Origin: Cognatiluteimonas profundi
GTDB lineage: Bacteria > Pseudomonadota > Gammaproteobacteria > Xanthomonadales > Xanthomonadaceae
Direction of reading: 5' to 3'
DNA length: 64,000 bases
NCBI RefSeq assembly: GCF_009792795.1
Contig: NZ_VKHQ01000002.1
Coordinates: 124,001-188,000 of the forward strand
A model generated the notes under the pieces. The model ran no database searches, was not told the DNA's origin, and saw nothing but the letters and a program-made list of their open reading frames with translations. Shown here one piece after another: positions 37,319 to 45,484 of this stretch. Positions within the stretch are counted from its first letter, which is position 1. Each line of letters opens with the position of its first letter. A program made the position numbers and the translations under genes.

Positions 37319-38923
37319 ATGTCCGATGTCTCCACCGAAGCCGCGCGCCGTCGCACCTTCGCGATCATTTCGCACCCCGACGCCGGCAAGACCACGCTGA
37401 CGGAAAAGCTGCTGCTGTTCGGCGGCGCGATCCAGATGGCGGGCAGCGTCAAGGGCCGCAAGGCCGCGCGCCACGCCACGTCCGACTGGATGGCGCTGGA
37501 AAAGGAACGCGGCATCTCGGTCACCTCGTCGGTGATGCAGTTCCCGTACGAGGGGCGCATCGTCAACCTGCTCGACACGCCCGGCCACGCCGACTTCGGC
37601 GAGGACACCTATCGCGTGCTGACCGCCGTGGACTCGGCGTTGATGGTCATCGACGTCGCCAAGGGCGTCGAGGAACGCACGATCAAGCTGATGGATGTCT
37701 GCCGCCTGCGCGACACGCCGATCATGACCTTCATCAACAAGCTCGATCGCGAAGGCAGGAATCCCATCGACCTGCTCGACGAGGTCGAATCGGTGCTGCA
37801 GATCCAGTGCGCGCCCGTCACCTGGCCGATCGGCATGGGCCAGCGGCTGAAGGGCGTCGTGCACCTGGTCTCCGGGGAGGTGCACCTGTACGAGCAGGGA
37901 CGCAACTTCACCCGCCAGGATTCCACCATCTTCGGCTCCATCGACGATCCCGCGCTGGAGGCGCGCATCGGTGCCGACATGCTGCGCGAGGTGCGCGAGG
38001 AACTCGAACTCGTCCAGGGCGCGTCGCAACCGTTCGATGTCGCCGCCTATCGCGCCGGCAGGCAGACGCCGGTGTTCTTCGGCTCGGCGGTCAACAACTT
38101 CGGCGTGCAGCTGCTGCTCGACTTTTTCGTCGAGCACGCGCCGCCGCCGCAGCCGCGCGAAACCACCACGCGCGTGGTCCTGCCGGACGAGGCGCAGCTG
38201 ACGGGATTCGTGTTCAAGATCCAGGCCAACATGGATCCGCAGCACCGCGATCGCGTTGCCTTCCTGCGCGTGTGCTCGGGTACGTTCCGGGCCGGCATGA
38301 AAGCGCTGCAGTCGCGCACCGGCAAGGAACTGAAACTGGCCAACGCGCTGACCTTCATGGCCAGCGACCGCGAGATCGTGGAGACGGCCTATCCCGGCGA
38401 CGTGATCGGCATCCACAACCACGGCACGATCTCGATCGGCGACAGCTTCACCGAAGGCGAGCCGCTGTCCTTCACCGGCATCCCGAATTTCGCGCCGGAG
38501 CTGTTCCGTCGCGCGCGCCTGCGCGATCCGCTCAAGCTCAAGCAGCTGCAGAAAGGCCTGGCGCAATTGAGCGAGGAAGGCGCCACGCAGTTCTTCCGCC
38601 CGCTGATGTCCAACGACCTCATCCTCGGCGCCGTCGGTACGCTGCAGTTCGACGTCGTCGCCTATCGACTCAAGGACGAATACGGCGTCGACGCCGCCTT
38701 CGAACCCGTGCAGGTCACGACGGCACGCTGGATCAAGTGCGCGGACAACCGCAAGCTGGAGGAGTTCCGCGAGAAGAACGCGATGAACCTCGCCCTGGAT
38801 GCCGCGGGCGAACTGGTCTACCTGGCGCCGACGCGCGTCAACCTGCAACTCGCCCAGGAGCGCGCGCCCGCGGTGACGTTCGCCGCGACCCGCGAACACG
38901 CCCATGCCGCCGTGGTGGCCTGA
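37319..38923 (+). CDS. prfC: Peptide chain release factor 3
   Basis: Ribosomal GTPase that recycles RF1/RF2 after termination. The 534-residue protein has G1 [10 protein letters not shown]3 DTPGHADF, G4 NKLDRE and the switch-I region around [14 protein letters not shown]. Length and domain order (G, II, III) match RF3. It has its own -10 box. No Shine-Dalgarno is obvious before the ATG. Confidence 0.96.
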   Translation: MSDVSTEAARRRTFAIISHPDAGKTTLTEKLLLFGGAIQMAGSVKGRKAARHATSDWMALEKERGISVTSSVMQFPYEGRIVNLLDTPGHADFGEDTYRVLTAVDSALMVIDVAKGVEERTIKLMDVCRLRDTPIMTFINKLDREGRNPIDLLDEVESVLQIQCAPVTWPIGMGQRLKGVVHLVSGEVHLYEQGRNFTRQDSTIFGSIDDPALEARIGADMLREVREELELVQGASQPFDVAAYRAGRQTPVFFGSAVNNFGVQLLLDFFVEHAPPPQPRETTTRVVLPDEAQLTGFVFKIQANMDPQHRDRVAFLRVCSGTFRAGMKALQSRTGKELKLANALTFMASDREIVETAYPGDVIGIHNHGTISIGDSFTEGEPLSFTGIPNFAPELFRRARLRDPLKLKQLQKGLAQLSEEGATQFFRPLMSNDLILGAVGTLQFDVVAYRLKDEYGVDAAFEPVQVTTARWIKCADNRKLEEFREKNAMNLALDAAGELVYLAPTRVNLQLAQERAPAVTFAATREHAHAAVVA

Positions 38924-39130
38924 ACGCCAGCAGTTCGCCAGGCAATCAATTCACCACCGCTTGACCACCCACTGCCGATGGTGCGGTGTCGATTGGCTTC
39001 TGCCAGTCCGCCTCGCGGCCGGTGCTGGAGATGTTCCAGTCGCCCGATCCGCTTTCGACCTCTGATTGCAACCTGGGCCCGCAAGGACGCAACCGATGAC
39101 AGCGCACCATTCCATTCCAGGGCAGCACGG

Positions 39131-41089
39131 ATGACCAGCGGCATCGACAGCAAGGCATCCCCGGCATCGCCGCTGGCACCGATCGCACGCCATCCGTGGC
39201 TGACCGCGCTCGCGGTGTTGCTGGTGGCCTTGGCGGTTCTGCTGGCGCTGTGGGACTGGAACTGGTTCAAGGGCCCGGTGGAGCGCTATGTGCATGCCAA
39301 GACCGGCCGGCAGCTTGTGATCGGCGGCAATCTCGACGTCGATCTCGGGCGCACGACCATCATCCGCGCCGATGCGCTCTCCTTCTCGAATGCGCCCTGG
39401 TCGAAGGTGCCGACGATGGCCAGCACGGATCGCCTGGAGTTCGGCATCCGCACATGGCCGTTGCTCCTGCACCGCGATGTGGAGATCCCGGACATCCGAC
39501 TGACCCGTCCGCAGCTGCTGCTGGAAACCGGACCGAGGGATGTCGGCAACTGGGTGTTGCCCAATGCCGGGGGCCAAGGCCCGCAGTTCAACCAGGTGTG
39601 GATCGATCGCGGCCACCTGAAGGTCGTCAACGTCGCCAACCGCACTGGCCTGGACGTGGACATCAGCAGCCGCAAGACCAGCGGAAGCCAGACGCAGACG
39701 ATCGACGTCGCTGGAAAGGGCTTGTGGAAGGGCAGCGACTTCAGCCTGCAAGGCATGGCGGAAAGTCCGCTGGCGCTGCGCGACACCGATCGCCCCTATC
39801 GCATCGACATGCGCATGTCCGCGGGCGCCACCCATGCGCATGCACGCGGCCGGCTGCTGGATCCGCTGCGCCTGCGCGACTTCGACCTGAAGCTGGCGAT
39901 CACCGGCAGGAACATGGCCGACCTCTATCCGCTGATCGGAGTCGCCACGCCACCGACGCCGGCTTACCAGCTGGACGGCCGGCTGGGACGCTCCGGGAAT
40001 GTCTGGAAATACGACGACTTCAGCGGCAAGGTCGGCACCAGCGACCTCGCCGGATCCGCCAGCATCGACCACGGGCGCGACCGGCCCAAGCTCACCGCGA
40101 GCCTGGCATCGCGACACATGGACATCGTCGACCTTGGTGGTTTCCTGGGCGTCACGCCGGGCAGCGCCGCCAAGGGTACGGCTGCACCGAGCACCGAAGC
40201 GCATGCGCCGCCTGCTGGCAGACTGCTGCCGGATACCGCGTACAACCTCGCCAAGCTGCGCGCGATGGACGCCGATGTGCGCCTCAAGGTCCACGACCTG
40301 GCAGCAACGGCTGTCCCCATGGAGAACATGGATGCGCACCTGCTGCTGGACGCCGGCGTGCTGCGCCTGGATCCGTTGAACTTCGGCGTCGCCGGCGGCT
40401 CCGTGCGCAGCAACATCAAGATGGACGCGCGCGAGAAGAACCTCGGCACCACCGCCAGCATCCAGGCGCGCAGCCTCGACCTGTCCAAGCTGATTCCGTC
40501 GGTGAAGTTCGGCAAGACGACGATCGGACGGGTCAGCGGCGATGTCGCGCTTCGCGGCACGGGCAATTCAATTGCGGCGATGCTCGCCAGCGCCAATGGC
40601 GATGCGGGGCTGGGCATGGGGCAAGGCGAAGTCAGCAAGCTGCTGATGAAACTGTCCGGCCTGGACATCGGCGGTGCGGCAAAGGTGATGATCACCGGCG
40701 ACCAGCAGATCCCGATCCGCTGCGGCATGGGCGACTTCAGCGTGCGCGACGGCATCATGACCACGCAAAACCTGGTCGTCGACACCAGCGACAACACGAT
40801 CCACGGCGTGGGCAGCATCAACCTCAAGGACGAGAGCCTGGCGCTGCAACTGATGTCCAGGTCCAAGCGTTTCAGCCTGGTGTCCTTGCGCGGGCCGCTG
40901 GTGGTCAGCGGCACCCTGCGCGATCCAGCCATCCGGCCCGATTACAAACGCGTCGGACTGCGGGCCGCGGCCGCTGCCGCGATCGGTGTCATCGCCGCCC
41001 CGATCGCGGCATTGGCGGCAACCGTCCAGCGCGGGCGCGAGCAGGAAATCCAGTGCGGGAAATACGGCGGCGCGGCGCCGGCACGCTGA
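39131..41089 (+). CDS. AsmA family inner-membrane protein
   Basis: 652-residue AsmA-like protein: cytoplasmic N-terminus, one membrane helix (about residues 20-39), then a large periplasmic beta-rich region with the AsmA N-terminal pattern GRQLVIGGNLDVDLG and a C-terminal AsmA_2-like domain (about 460-600). Family members are linked to phospholipid transport and outer-membrane assembly. The ATG at 39131 was chosen because the upstream open frame has no domain similarity. It ends with a soluble tail after a second hydrophobic stretch (about 610-635). The 207 bases before it hold no other gene that I can see. Confidence 0.85.
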   Translation: MTSGIDSKASPASPLAPIARHPWLTALAVLLVALAVLLALWDWNWFKGPVERYVHAKTGRQLVIGGNLDVDLGRTTIIRADALSFSNAPWSKVPTMASTDRLEFGIRTWPLLLHRDVEIPDIRLTRPQLLLETGPRDVGNWVLPNAGGQGPQFNQVWIDRGHLKVVNVANRTGLDVDISSRKTSGSQTQTIDVAGKGLWKGSDFSLQGMAESPLALRDTDRPYRIDMRMSAGATHAHARGRLLDPLRLRDFDLKLAITGRNMADLYPLIGVATPPTPAYQLDGRLGRSGNVWKYDDFSGKVGTSDLAGSASIDHGRDRPKLTASLASRHMDIVDLGGFLGVTPGSAAKGTAAPSTEAHAPPAGRLLPDTAYNLAKLRAMDADVRLKVHDLAATAVPMENMDAHLLLDAGVLRLDPLNFGVAGGSVRSNIKMDAREKNLGTTASIQARSLDLSKLIPSVKFGKTTIGRVSGDVALRGTGNSIAAMLASANGDAGLGMGQGEVSKLLMKLSGLDIGGAAKVMITGDQQIPIRCGMGDFSVRDGIMTTQNLVVDTSDNTIHGVGSINLKDESLALQLMSRSKRFSLVSLRGPLVVSGTLRDPAIRPDYKRVGLRAAAAAAIGVIAAPIAALAATVQRGREQEIQCGKYGGAAPAR

Positions 41090-41108
41090 TCGACGATCGC
41101 AACCGACC

Positions 41109-41122
41109 GGCCGCGTGCGGCC
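41109..41122. terminator. Short hairpin between convergent AsmA-like and CBS genes
   Basis: GGCCG (41109-41113) pairs with CGGCC (41118-41122) across a four-base loop, in the 34-base gap between two convergent genes. Only two T residues follow on the plus strand, so termination strength is doubtful. Confidence 0.3.
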
Positions 41123-41123
41123 T

Positions 41124-41552
41124 TCAACTGGCGATATAGCGTTGCAGCTGATCCAGTTCGAGTTGCTGGTCCTCGATCACGGCCTTCACCAGGTCGCCGA
41201 TCGACACGACGCCGAGGACGACATCCTCGTCGACGACCGGCAGGTGACGGATGCGTCGCTCCGTCACCACCTGCATGCAGTGGTCGGTCGTGTCGGTCGG
41301 ACCGACCGTCACCACCTTGGACGTCATGATGTCGCGCACCGGCGTGTCGCCTGACGATCGACCCTGCAGCACGATCTTCCTTGCGTAGTCGCGCTCGGAC
41401 ACGATGCCGACCAGCGCGCCGGCATCCATCACCAGCAACGCGCCGACATGTTTTTCGGCCATCTGCCTGATGGCGTCCAGGACCGGCGCATCGGGCCGGA
41501 TGGCATGGATCTCAGGCGCCTTGGCCTCGAGCAAATGACGGACCGTCCGCAT
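41124..41552 (-). CDS. Tandem CBS-domain protein
   Basis: 142-residue protein made of two CBS domains (about 8-63 and 73-130), a Bateman module that usually binds adenine nucleotides. Typical strands are GALLVMDAGALVGIVSERDYARKI and RIRHLPVVDEDVVLGVVSIGDLV; I quote them only to show the repeated V-G-I/V-x-S pattern. A strong AAGGAG precedes the ATG at 41552. The gene start lies inside the 3' end of the glycosyltransferase gene (41-base overlap), so the two are probably co-transcribed. Its partner is unknown. Confidence 0.9.
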   Translation of the reverse strand: MRTVRHLLEAKAPEIHAIRPDAPVLDAIRQMAEKHVGALLVMDAGALVGIVSERDYARKIVLQGRSSGDTPVRDIMTSKVVTVGPTDTTDHCMQVVTERRIRHLPVVDEDVVLGVVSIGDLVKAVIEDQQLELDQLQRYIAS

Positions 41553-42537
41553 GGCTGTCTCCTTCCCGGATGCCTGCGGGCGAGGATACTCCGCCCGCCG
41601 GGTGCCACGTGTCGACGAGGTACAGCGGCCGCTGCTTGGATTCGGTGTACAGGCGACCCAGGTATTCACCGATCAGTCCGAGGGCGATCAGCTGGACACC
41701 GCCAAGGAACAGGATCACCGCCATCATCGATGGCCAGCCGGCGACCGGATCGCCCCACAGCAGCGACCGGACCACGACCCAGACGCCATAGGCGAAGGCA
41801 ACCAACGCCGTGACCACGCCCAGGTAGGTCGCCAGGCGCAGCGGCGCGGTGGTGAAGCTGGTGATGCCCTCGATGGCGAAATTCCACAGCTTCCAGAAGT
41901 TGAACTTGGTCTTCCCCGCCAGGCGCGGCGCGCGCTCGTAGGCGATGGCCACCTGCTCGTAACCGATCCAGCCGAACAGTCCCTTCATGAATCGATGGCG
42001 CTCGCGCAGCTGTCGCAGCGCCGCCAGCGATCGCGGCGAGAGCAGTCGGAAGTCACCCGTGTCCTGCGGGATCGGCGTCTTCGACAGCCGTCCGATCAAC
42101 CGGTAGAAGCCGTGCGCGGTGAATTTCTTCAGCCAGCCTTCGCCTTCACGGACGGTGCGCGTGCCATGGACGTCGTCGAATCCCTCGCGCCATTTGGCGA
42201 CGAACTGCGGGATCAATTCCGGCGGATCCTGGCCGTCAGCATCCAGGACGAGCGCTGCACCGGCTTCGATGCGATCCAGTCCGGCGGTCAGCGCCGCCTC
42301 CTTGCCGAAATTGCGTGACAGGCGCAGCAGCGCGACGCGCGGATCGCGTGCCGCGATGCCCTGCATCACCTGCCAGCTGTCGTCATTGCTGCCATCGTCC
42401 ACGTAGAGCACGCGGCCGTCGACGCGTGCATTCGCGGCAAGATCGTCGAGCACCGCCGACAGCCGCGGCTGCAGCAGCGGGAGGGTCTCGGCCTCGTTGA
42501 ACACGGCGATGACGATCGTCAGCAAGTCTCGGGGCAT
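41512..42537 (-). CDS. Family 2 glycosyltransferase (polyprenyl-phosphate type)
   Basis: 341-residue membrane glycosyltransferase of the DPM1/GtrB/ArnC-like group, which transfers a sugar from a nucleotide donor to undecaprenyl phosphate. The GT-A domain has IVIAVFNEAETLPLL, VDDGSNDDSW and LVLDADGQDPPEL (DxD). Two C-terminal membrane helices lie near 230-252 and 265-287. I place the start at 42537 (MPRDLLTIVIAVFNE). It is downstream of mtgA and overlaps the CBS gene. No GtrA flippase or dedicated acceptor enzyme is adjacent, so the sugar is unknown. Confidence 0.9.
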   Translation of the reverse strand: MPRDLLTIVIAVFNEAETLPLLQPRLSAVLDDLAANARVDGRVLYVDDGSNDDSWQVMQGIAARDPRVALLRLSRNFGKEAALTAGLDRIEAGAALVLDADGQDPPELIPQFVAKWREGFDDVHGTRTVREGEGWLKKFTAHGFYRLIGRLSKTPIPQDTGDFRLLSPRSLAALRQLRERHRFMKGLFGWIGYEQVAIAYERAPRLAGKTKFNFWKLWNFAIEGITSFTTAPLRLATYLGVVTALVAFAYGVWVVVRSLLWGDPVAGWPSMMAVILFLGGVQLIALGLIGEYLGRLYTESKQRPLYLVDTWHPAGGVSSPAGIREGDSHADGPSFARGQGA

Positions 42538-42590
42538 GTCGCGTCCTGGTGCATTGCCGGCAACGCGTGCCGGATCGAGGCTGCGCGTGC

Positions 42591-43382
42591 TCACGGCAGG
42601 TCGCCGCCCGGACCCAGATGGCGCATCTGCCGCTGGATGCCGTTGCTGCGGCGTTGCACGTACGGGCCCGGTCGCCGCGCATCGTAGCGCCTGGGACTCG
42701 GCAGCACGGCGGCAAGCCGTGCGCTCTGCGCAGGCGTCAGGTGGCTGGCATCGACCCGGAAGAAACGCCGCGCCGCCGCCTGCGCACCGTATACGCCATC
42801 GCCGAACTCGGCGATGTTGACGTACATCTCCAGGATGCGGTGCTTGGGCCAGAAGGCCTCGATCAACACCGTGTACCAGACCTCGATACCCTTGCGGACC
42901 CAGCTTCGGCCGCTCCACAGGAAGAGGTTCTTGGCGACCTGCTGGCTGATCGTGCTGGCACCACGCACCTTGTGTCCGCGTGCATTGCTGGCACGCGCCT
43001 TCTCGATCGCCTTGAAGTCGAAGCCGTTGTGGGTCGGAAAATTCTGGTCCTCGGCCGCGACGACCGCCAGGGGCAGGCTCGGTGCGATGGCATCGAGGTC
43101 GCGCCAGTCGTAGGCGAATCCCGAATTCCAGTCGCCCTTCGCCCAGGCCGACAGCTGCCGCTGCACCATGAATGCCGAGAACGGCGGATCGACCACGCGC
43201 AGCACCAGCACCTGCAGCACCGACAGCCCGACGCAGGCGAGCAGGGCCATCAGCACCCAGCGCAGCCAGCGTCGCCGCCGCGAACCGCCGCGCCGCTTCG
43301 TCACGGCTTGCACACGCACCCCTGCGTCCCCATCCATTGTCCCTGCATGCCCGACAGGCATGTCCTCTTCATGACTCGACAT
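42591..43382 (-). CDS. mtgA: Monofunctional peptidoglycan glycosyltransferase
   Basis: Polymerises lipid II into glycan strands without transpeptidase activity. A basic N-terminus and one membrane helix (about 40-62) precede the GT51 domain, with the catalytic Glu in [31 protein letters not shown], and [18 protein letters not shown]. The ATG at 43382 has a GGTGA ribosome site; ATGs at 43361 and 43337 are alternatives. It is divergent from hslO, 37 bases away, and upstream of the glycosyltransferase gene. Confidence 0.94.
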   Translation of the reverse strand: MSSHEEDMPVGHAGTMDGDAGVRVQAVTKRRGGSRRRRWLRWVLMALLACVGLSVLQVLVLRVVDPPFSAFMVQRQLSAWAKGDWNSGFAYDWRDLDAIAPSLPLAVVAAEDQNFPTHNGFDFKAIEKARASNARGHKVRGASTISQQVAKNLFLWSGRSWVRKGIEVWYTVLIEAFWPKHRILEMYVNIAEFGDGVYGAQAAARRFFRVDASHLTPAQSARLAAVLPSPRRYDARRPGPYVQRRSNGIQRQMRHLGPGGDLP

Positions 43383-43419
43383 GCATTATCACCATGCTGC
43401 GCCCGAGGGACGAAACGCG

Positions 43420-44349
43420 ATGACCCAGGTCCATATCCCCGCAGTCCAGGCCGCGCACGGCCTGATCGACGACGACAGCCTGACACGCTTCCTGTTGCGG
43501 CACGCCGGGGTCCGCGGGGTCCGCGTCCACCTGGATGCCACCTGGCTGCAGATCCGCTCGCGTGCCGAATATCCGATCGCGATATCCGAACTGCTGGGCG
43601 AAGCGTCGGCCGCCTCGGCGCTGTTCACCGCGCATGCCAAGGTCGACGGTCGCCTGTCGGTGCAGCTGCGCGGCGATGGCCCGCTGCGGACGCTGTTCGC
43701 CGAGTGCACCGCGGCGGGAACGCTGCGGGCGATCGCGCAGCTGGATAAGGATGCTGCGCTGCCGCGCGACCTGCGCGTGCTCGGCAACAACGCCGTGCTG
43801 GCGATCACCATCGAGAATCCCGGGGCCGAGGGACGCGAGCCCACCCGCTACCAGGGCATGGTCGCGTTGGAATCCGATTCGCTGGCTGGGGCGTTCGAAG
43901 GCTATTTCCGGCAATCCGAGCAGTTGCCAACGCGGCTGCTGCTCGCGGCCGACGACACCCGCGCGGCCGGGCTGATGCTGCAGAAGCTGCCCGGCGACAG
44001 CGGCGACGACGATGGCTGGAACCGGGCGACGGCGTTGTTCGAGACGCTGTCGTCGCAGGAACTGCTGGATTGGCCGGCCGAACTGCTGCTGCAGCGGCTG
44101 TTCCACGAGGAGGAAGCCCAACTCCTGGATGTCAGGCCGCTGCGGTTTGCCTGTTCCTGCTCACGGGAGCGGGTCGCCTCGATGCTGGACGCACTGGGAC
44201 AGGACGAGGCCCAGGCCGCGGCTGCCGAGGGAGTTGCCCAGATCCGCTGCGAATTCTGTGGCCAGCAGTACCTCTTCGACGCCGATGAGATCGCAGGAAT
44301 CTTCCAGTCCCACCCGCCTGCCCAGCCAGCCCCGGAGCGGCTGCAATAG
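43420..44349 (+). CDS. hslO: Hsp33 redox-regulated chaperone
   Basis: Holdase chaperone switched on by oxidation and unfolding. The 309-residue protein ends with the zinc-binding redox centre: Cys-Ser-Cys in RFACSCSRER and Cys-x-x-Cys in RCEFCGQQY, the full four-cysteine set. The ATG at 43420 is chosen after GAGGGACG; the frame opens 13 codons earlier. It is not part of an evident operon. Confidence 0.95.
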   Translation: MTQVHIPAVQAAHGLIDDDSLTRFLLRHAGVRGVRVHLDATWLQIRSRAEYPIAISELLGEASAASALFTAHAKVDGRLSVQLRGDGPLRTLFAECTAAGTLRAIAQLDKDAALPRDLRVLGNNAVLAITIENPGAEGREPTRYQGMVALESDSLAGAFEGYFRQSEQLPTRLLLAADDTRAAGLMLQKLPGDSGDDDGWNRATALFETLSSQELLDWPAELLLQRLFHEEEAQLLDVRPLRFACSCSRERVASMLDALGQDEAQAAAAEGVAQIRCEFCGQQYLFDADEIAGIFQSHPPAQPAPERLQ

Positions 44350-44370
44350 CTGGACAGGCACTCCCGGCGA

Positions 44371-44399
44371 TTGTTAAATAAACATAAATCCAGTAGATT
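44371..44399 (+). promoter_or_regulatory. Well-formed sigma-70 promoter before the unknown secreted protein
   Basis: TTGTTA (44371-44376), a 17-base spacer, and TAGATT (44394-44399), inside a strikingly AT-rich patch of about 30 bases in otherwise GC-rich DNA. Each hexamer matches four of six consensus bases with ideal spacing. The expected transcript has a leader of about 45 bases before the ATG at 44451. Confidence 0.6.
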
Positions 44400-44450
44400 G
44401 AGGCCTTGATCCAAGGGAACTCGACCAGACACCCACGGTCACACGCAGCC

Positions 44451-45323
44451 ATGTCAGCCCGCCTCCTGCAATTGCCACTCGCCCTGATGCTTGCCCTCGC
44501 CGGCACGTCGGGCGCTGCTGCGCAATCGCTGGGCAACAAGGCGACTGGCACCGTGAGCGACCAGACGATCCTGCCGGTCTGGAACAACGCCAGCGGCAAG
44601 CTTGAGGCGCTGCTGGTCCTCGAGCCCATGGGGGGCGCCCAGGCAGGCACGCGCTGGCGCTTTGGCAACGCGGCGCTGGACACCACTTTCGGGCTTGAAG
44701 CCGGCCACTCGCTCGGGCTGCTCTGCGATCGCAAAAAGGGCCTGGGCGCACTCGGGAGCCTGTCCAACAACTGCATGCTGGCGACGCTGGGAGACGGGCT
44801 GGACGACAACGGCAGCCGGCGCACCAGTGCCAATGCGGCCATCACCCGCAATGGCGGCAAGCTTGGGCTGTCGCTCGGCAGCGGCCACGACACGCTGCCG
44901 GCCTGGCTCACCCCGGGAGCAGCGGGCGGGCGCGTGGATGTCAATGACCTCACCGTCTTCGCCCAGAAAAACCTCAGCCGGCAGGGTTACGTGTCCATCG
45001 CGGGCACCATGGCCAAGGCACGCTTGATCTCACCGTCCGAAGCCCCCGCCCTGGCGGACCGCTGGAGCAGCAAGACCCTCAGCGTGGGCGGCGGATTTGG
45101 CGCCTTCGGGGCCAACATCATCGGCCATGTGGTCGACACCCCCGGCCAGCCGAAATGGGAAGGCCTGGGTCTGGGCCTCACCTGGCGGACCCCTTGGAGC
45201 GGCCAGCTCACCGTGGGCGCGGACAACGTCATCACACGGGGCAAGAACCCCTTCACCCCGGCCAGCGACGGTACGGAAGACGAGGGCACCGTGCCCTACG
45301 TGCGTTACCAGCAGGATCTCTGA
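44451..45323 (+). CDS. Unrecognised secreted, possibly outer-membrane beta-barrel protein
   Basis: 290-residue protein with a textbook signal peptide (cleavage after GTSGAAA, about residue 24). I recognise no family. The mature protein is rich in Gly and alternating hydrophobic/polar segments (for example WEGLGLGLTWRTPWSGQLTV), as in beta-barrels, and has only two cysteines (Cys92, Cys108) that may form a disulfide. It does not end in the C-terminal Phe typical of BAM substrates. It lies behind a good promoter and 161 bases before the TonB-dependent receptor, on the same strand, so the two may be functionally linked. Confidence 0.75.
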   Translation: MSARLLQLPLALMLALAGTSGAAAQSLGNKATGTVSDQTILPVWNNASGKLEALLVLEPMGGAQAGTRWRFGNAALDTTFGLEAGHSLGLLCDRKKGLGALGSLSNNCMLATLGDGLDDNGSRRTSANAAITRNGGKLGLSLGSGHDTLPAWLTPGAAGGRVDVNDLTVFAQKNLSRQGYVSIAGTMAKARLISPSEAPALADRWSSKTLSVGGGFGAFGANIIGHVVDTPGQPKWEGLGLGLTWRTPWSGQLTVGADNVITRGKNPFTPASDGTEDEGTVPYVRYQQDL

Positions 45324-45384
45324 GACCTGCGTTCCCGGCGGCTTTCAGCCCGCCACTTAACGACACTTTAATTTTTGGCCAAGG

Positions 45385-45402
45385 GGGGCTACTATCGGCC
45401 CC
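45385..45402 (+). promoter_or_regulatory. -10 box in GC stem upstream of TonB-dependent receptor
   Basis: TACTAT (45390-45395) is flanked by GGGGC (45385-45389) and GCCCC (45398-45402). A TTTAAT at 45367-45372 gives a 17-base spacer but is a poor -35. The leader to the ATG at 45485 would be about 85 bases. Confidence 0.4.
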
Positions 45403-45484
45403 GGCCTTGCCGGCATTGGCGTCTTTCTTGACTCCACCGGGGAGGTTCCCATGGGAAATACCCAAGAACGACTTGGAGAGAGAG

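Noticed and set aside
38924-39130. Possible gene or RNA in the 207-base gap before the AsmA-like gene
   Set aside because: The open frame there lacks coding signals and homology, and no convincing promoter, hairpin or riboswitch-like structure is visible.
43385-43390. GATAAT on the minus strand as the mtgA -10 box
   Set aside because: It lies only two bases from the ATG at 43382, where GGTGA makes a good ribosome site; a promoter there would require a later start. Left undecided and not listed.
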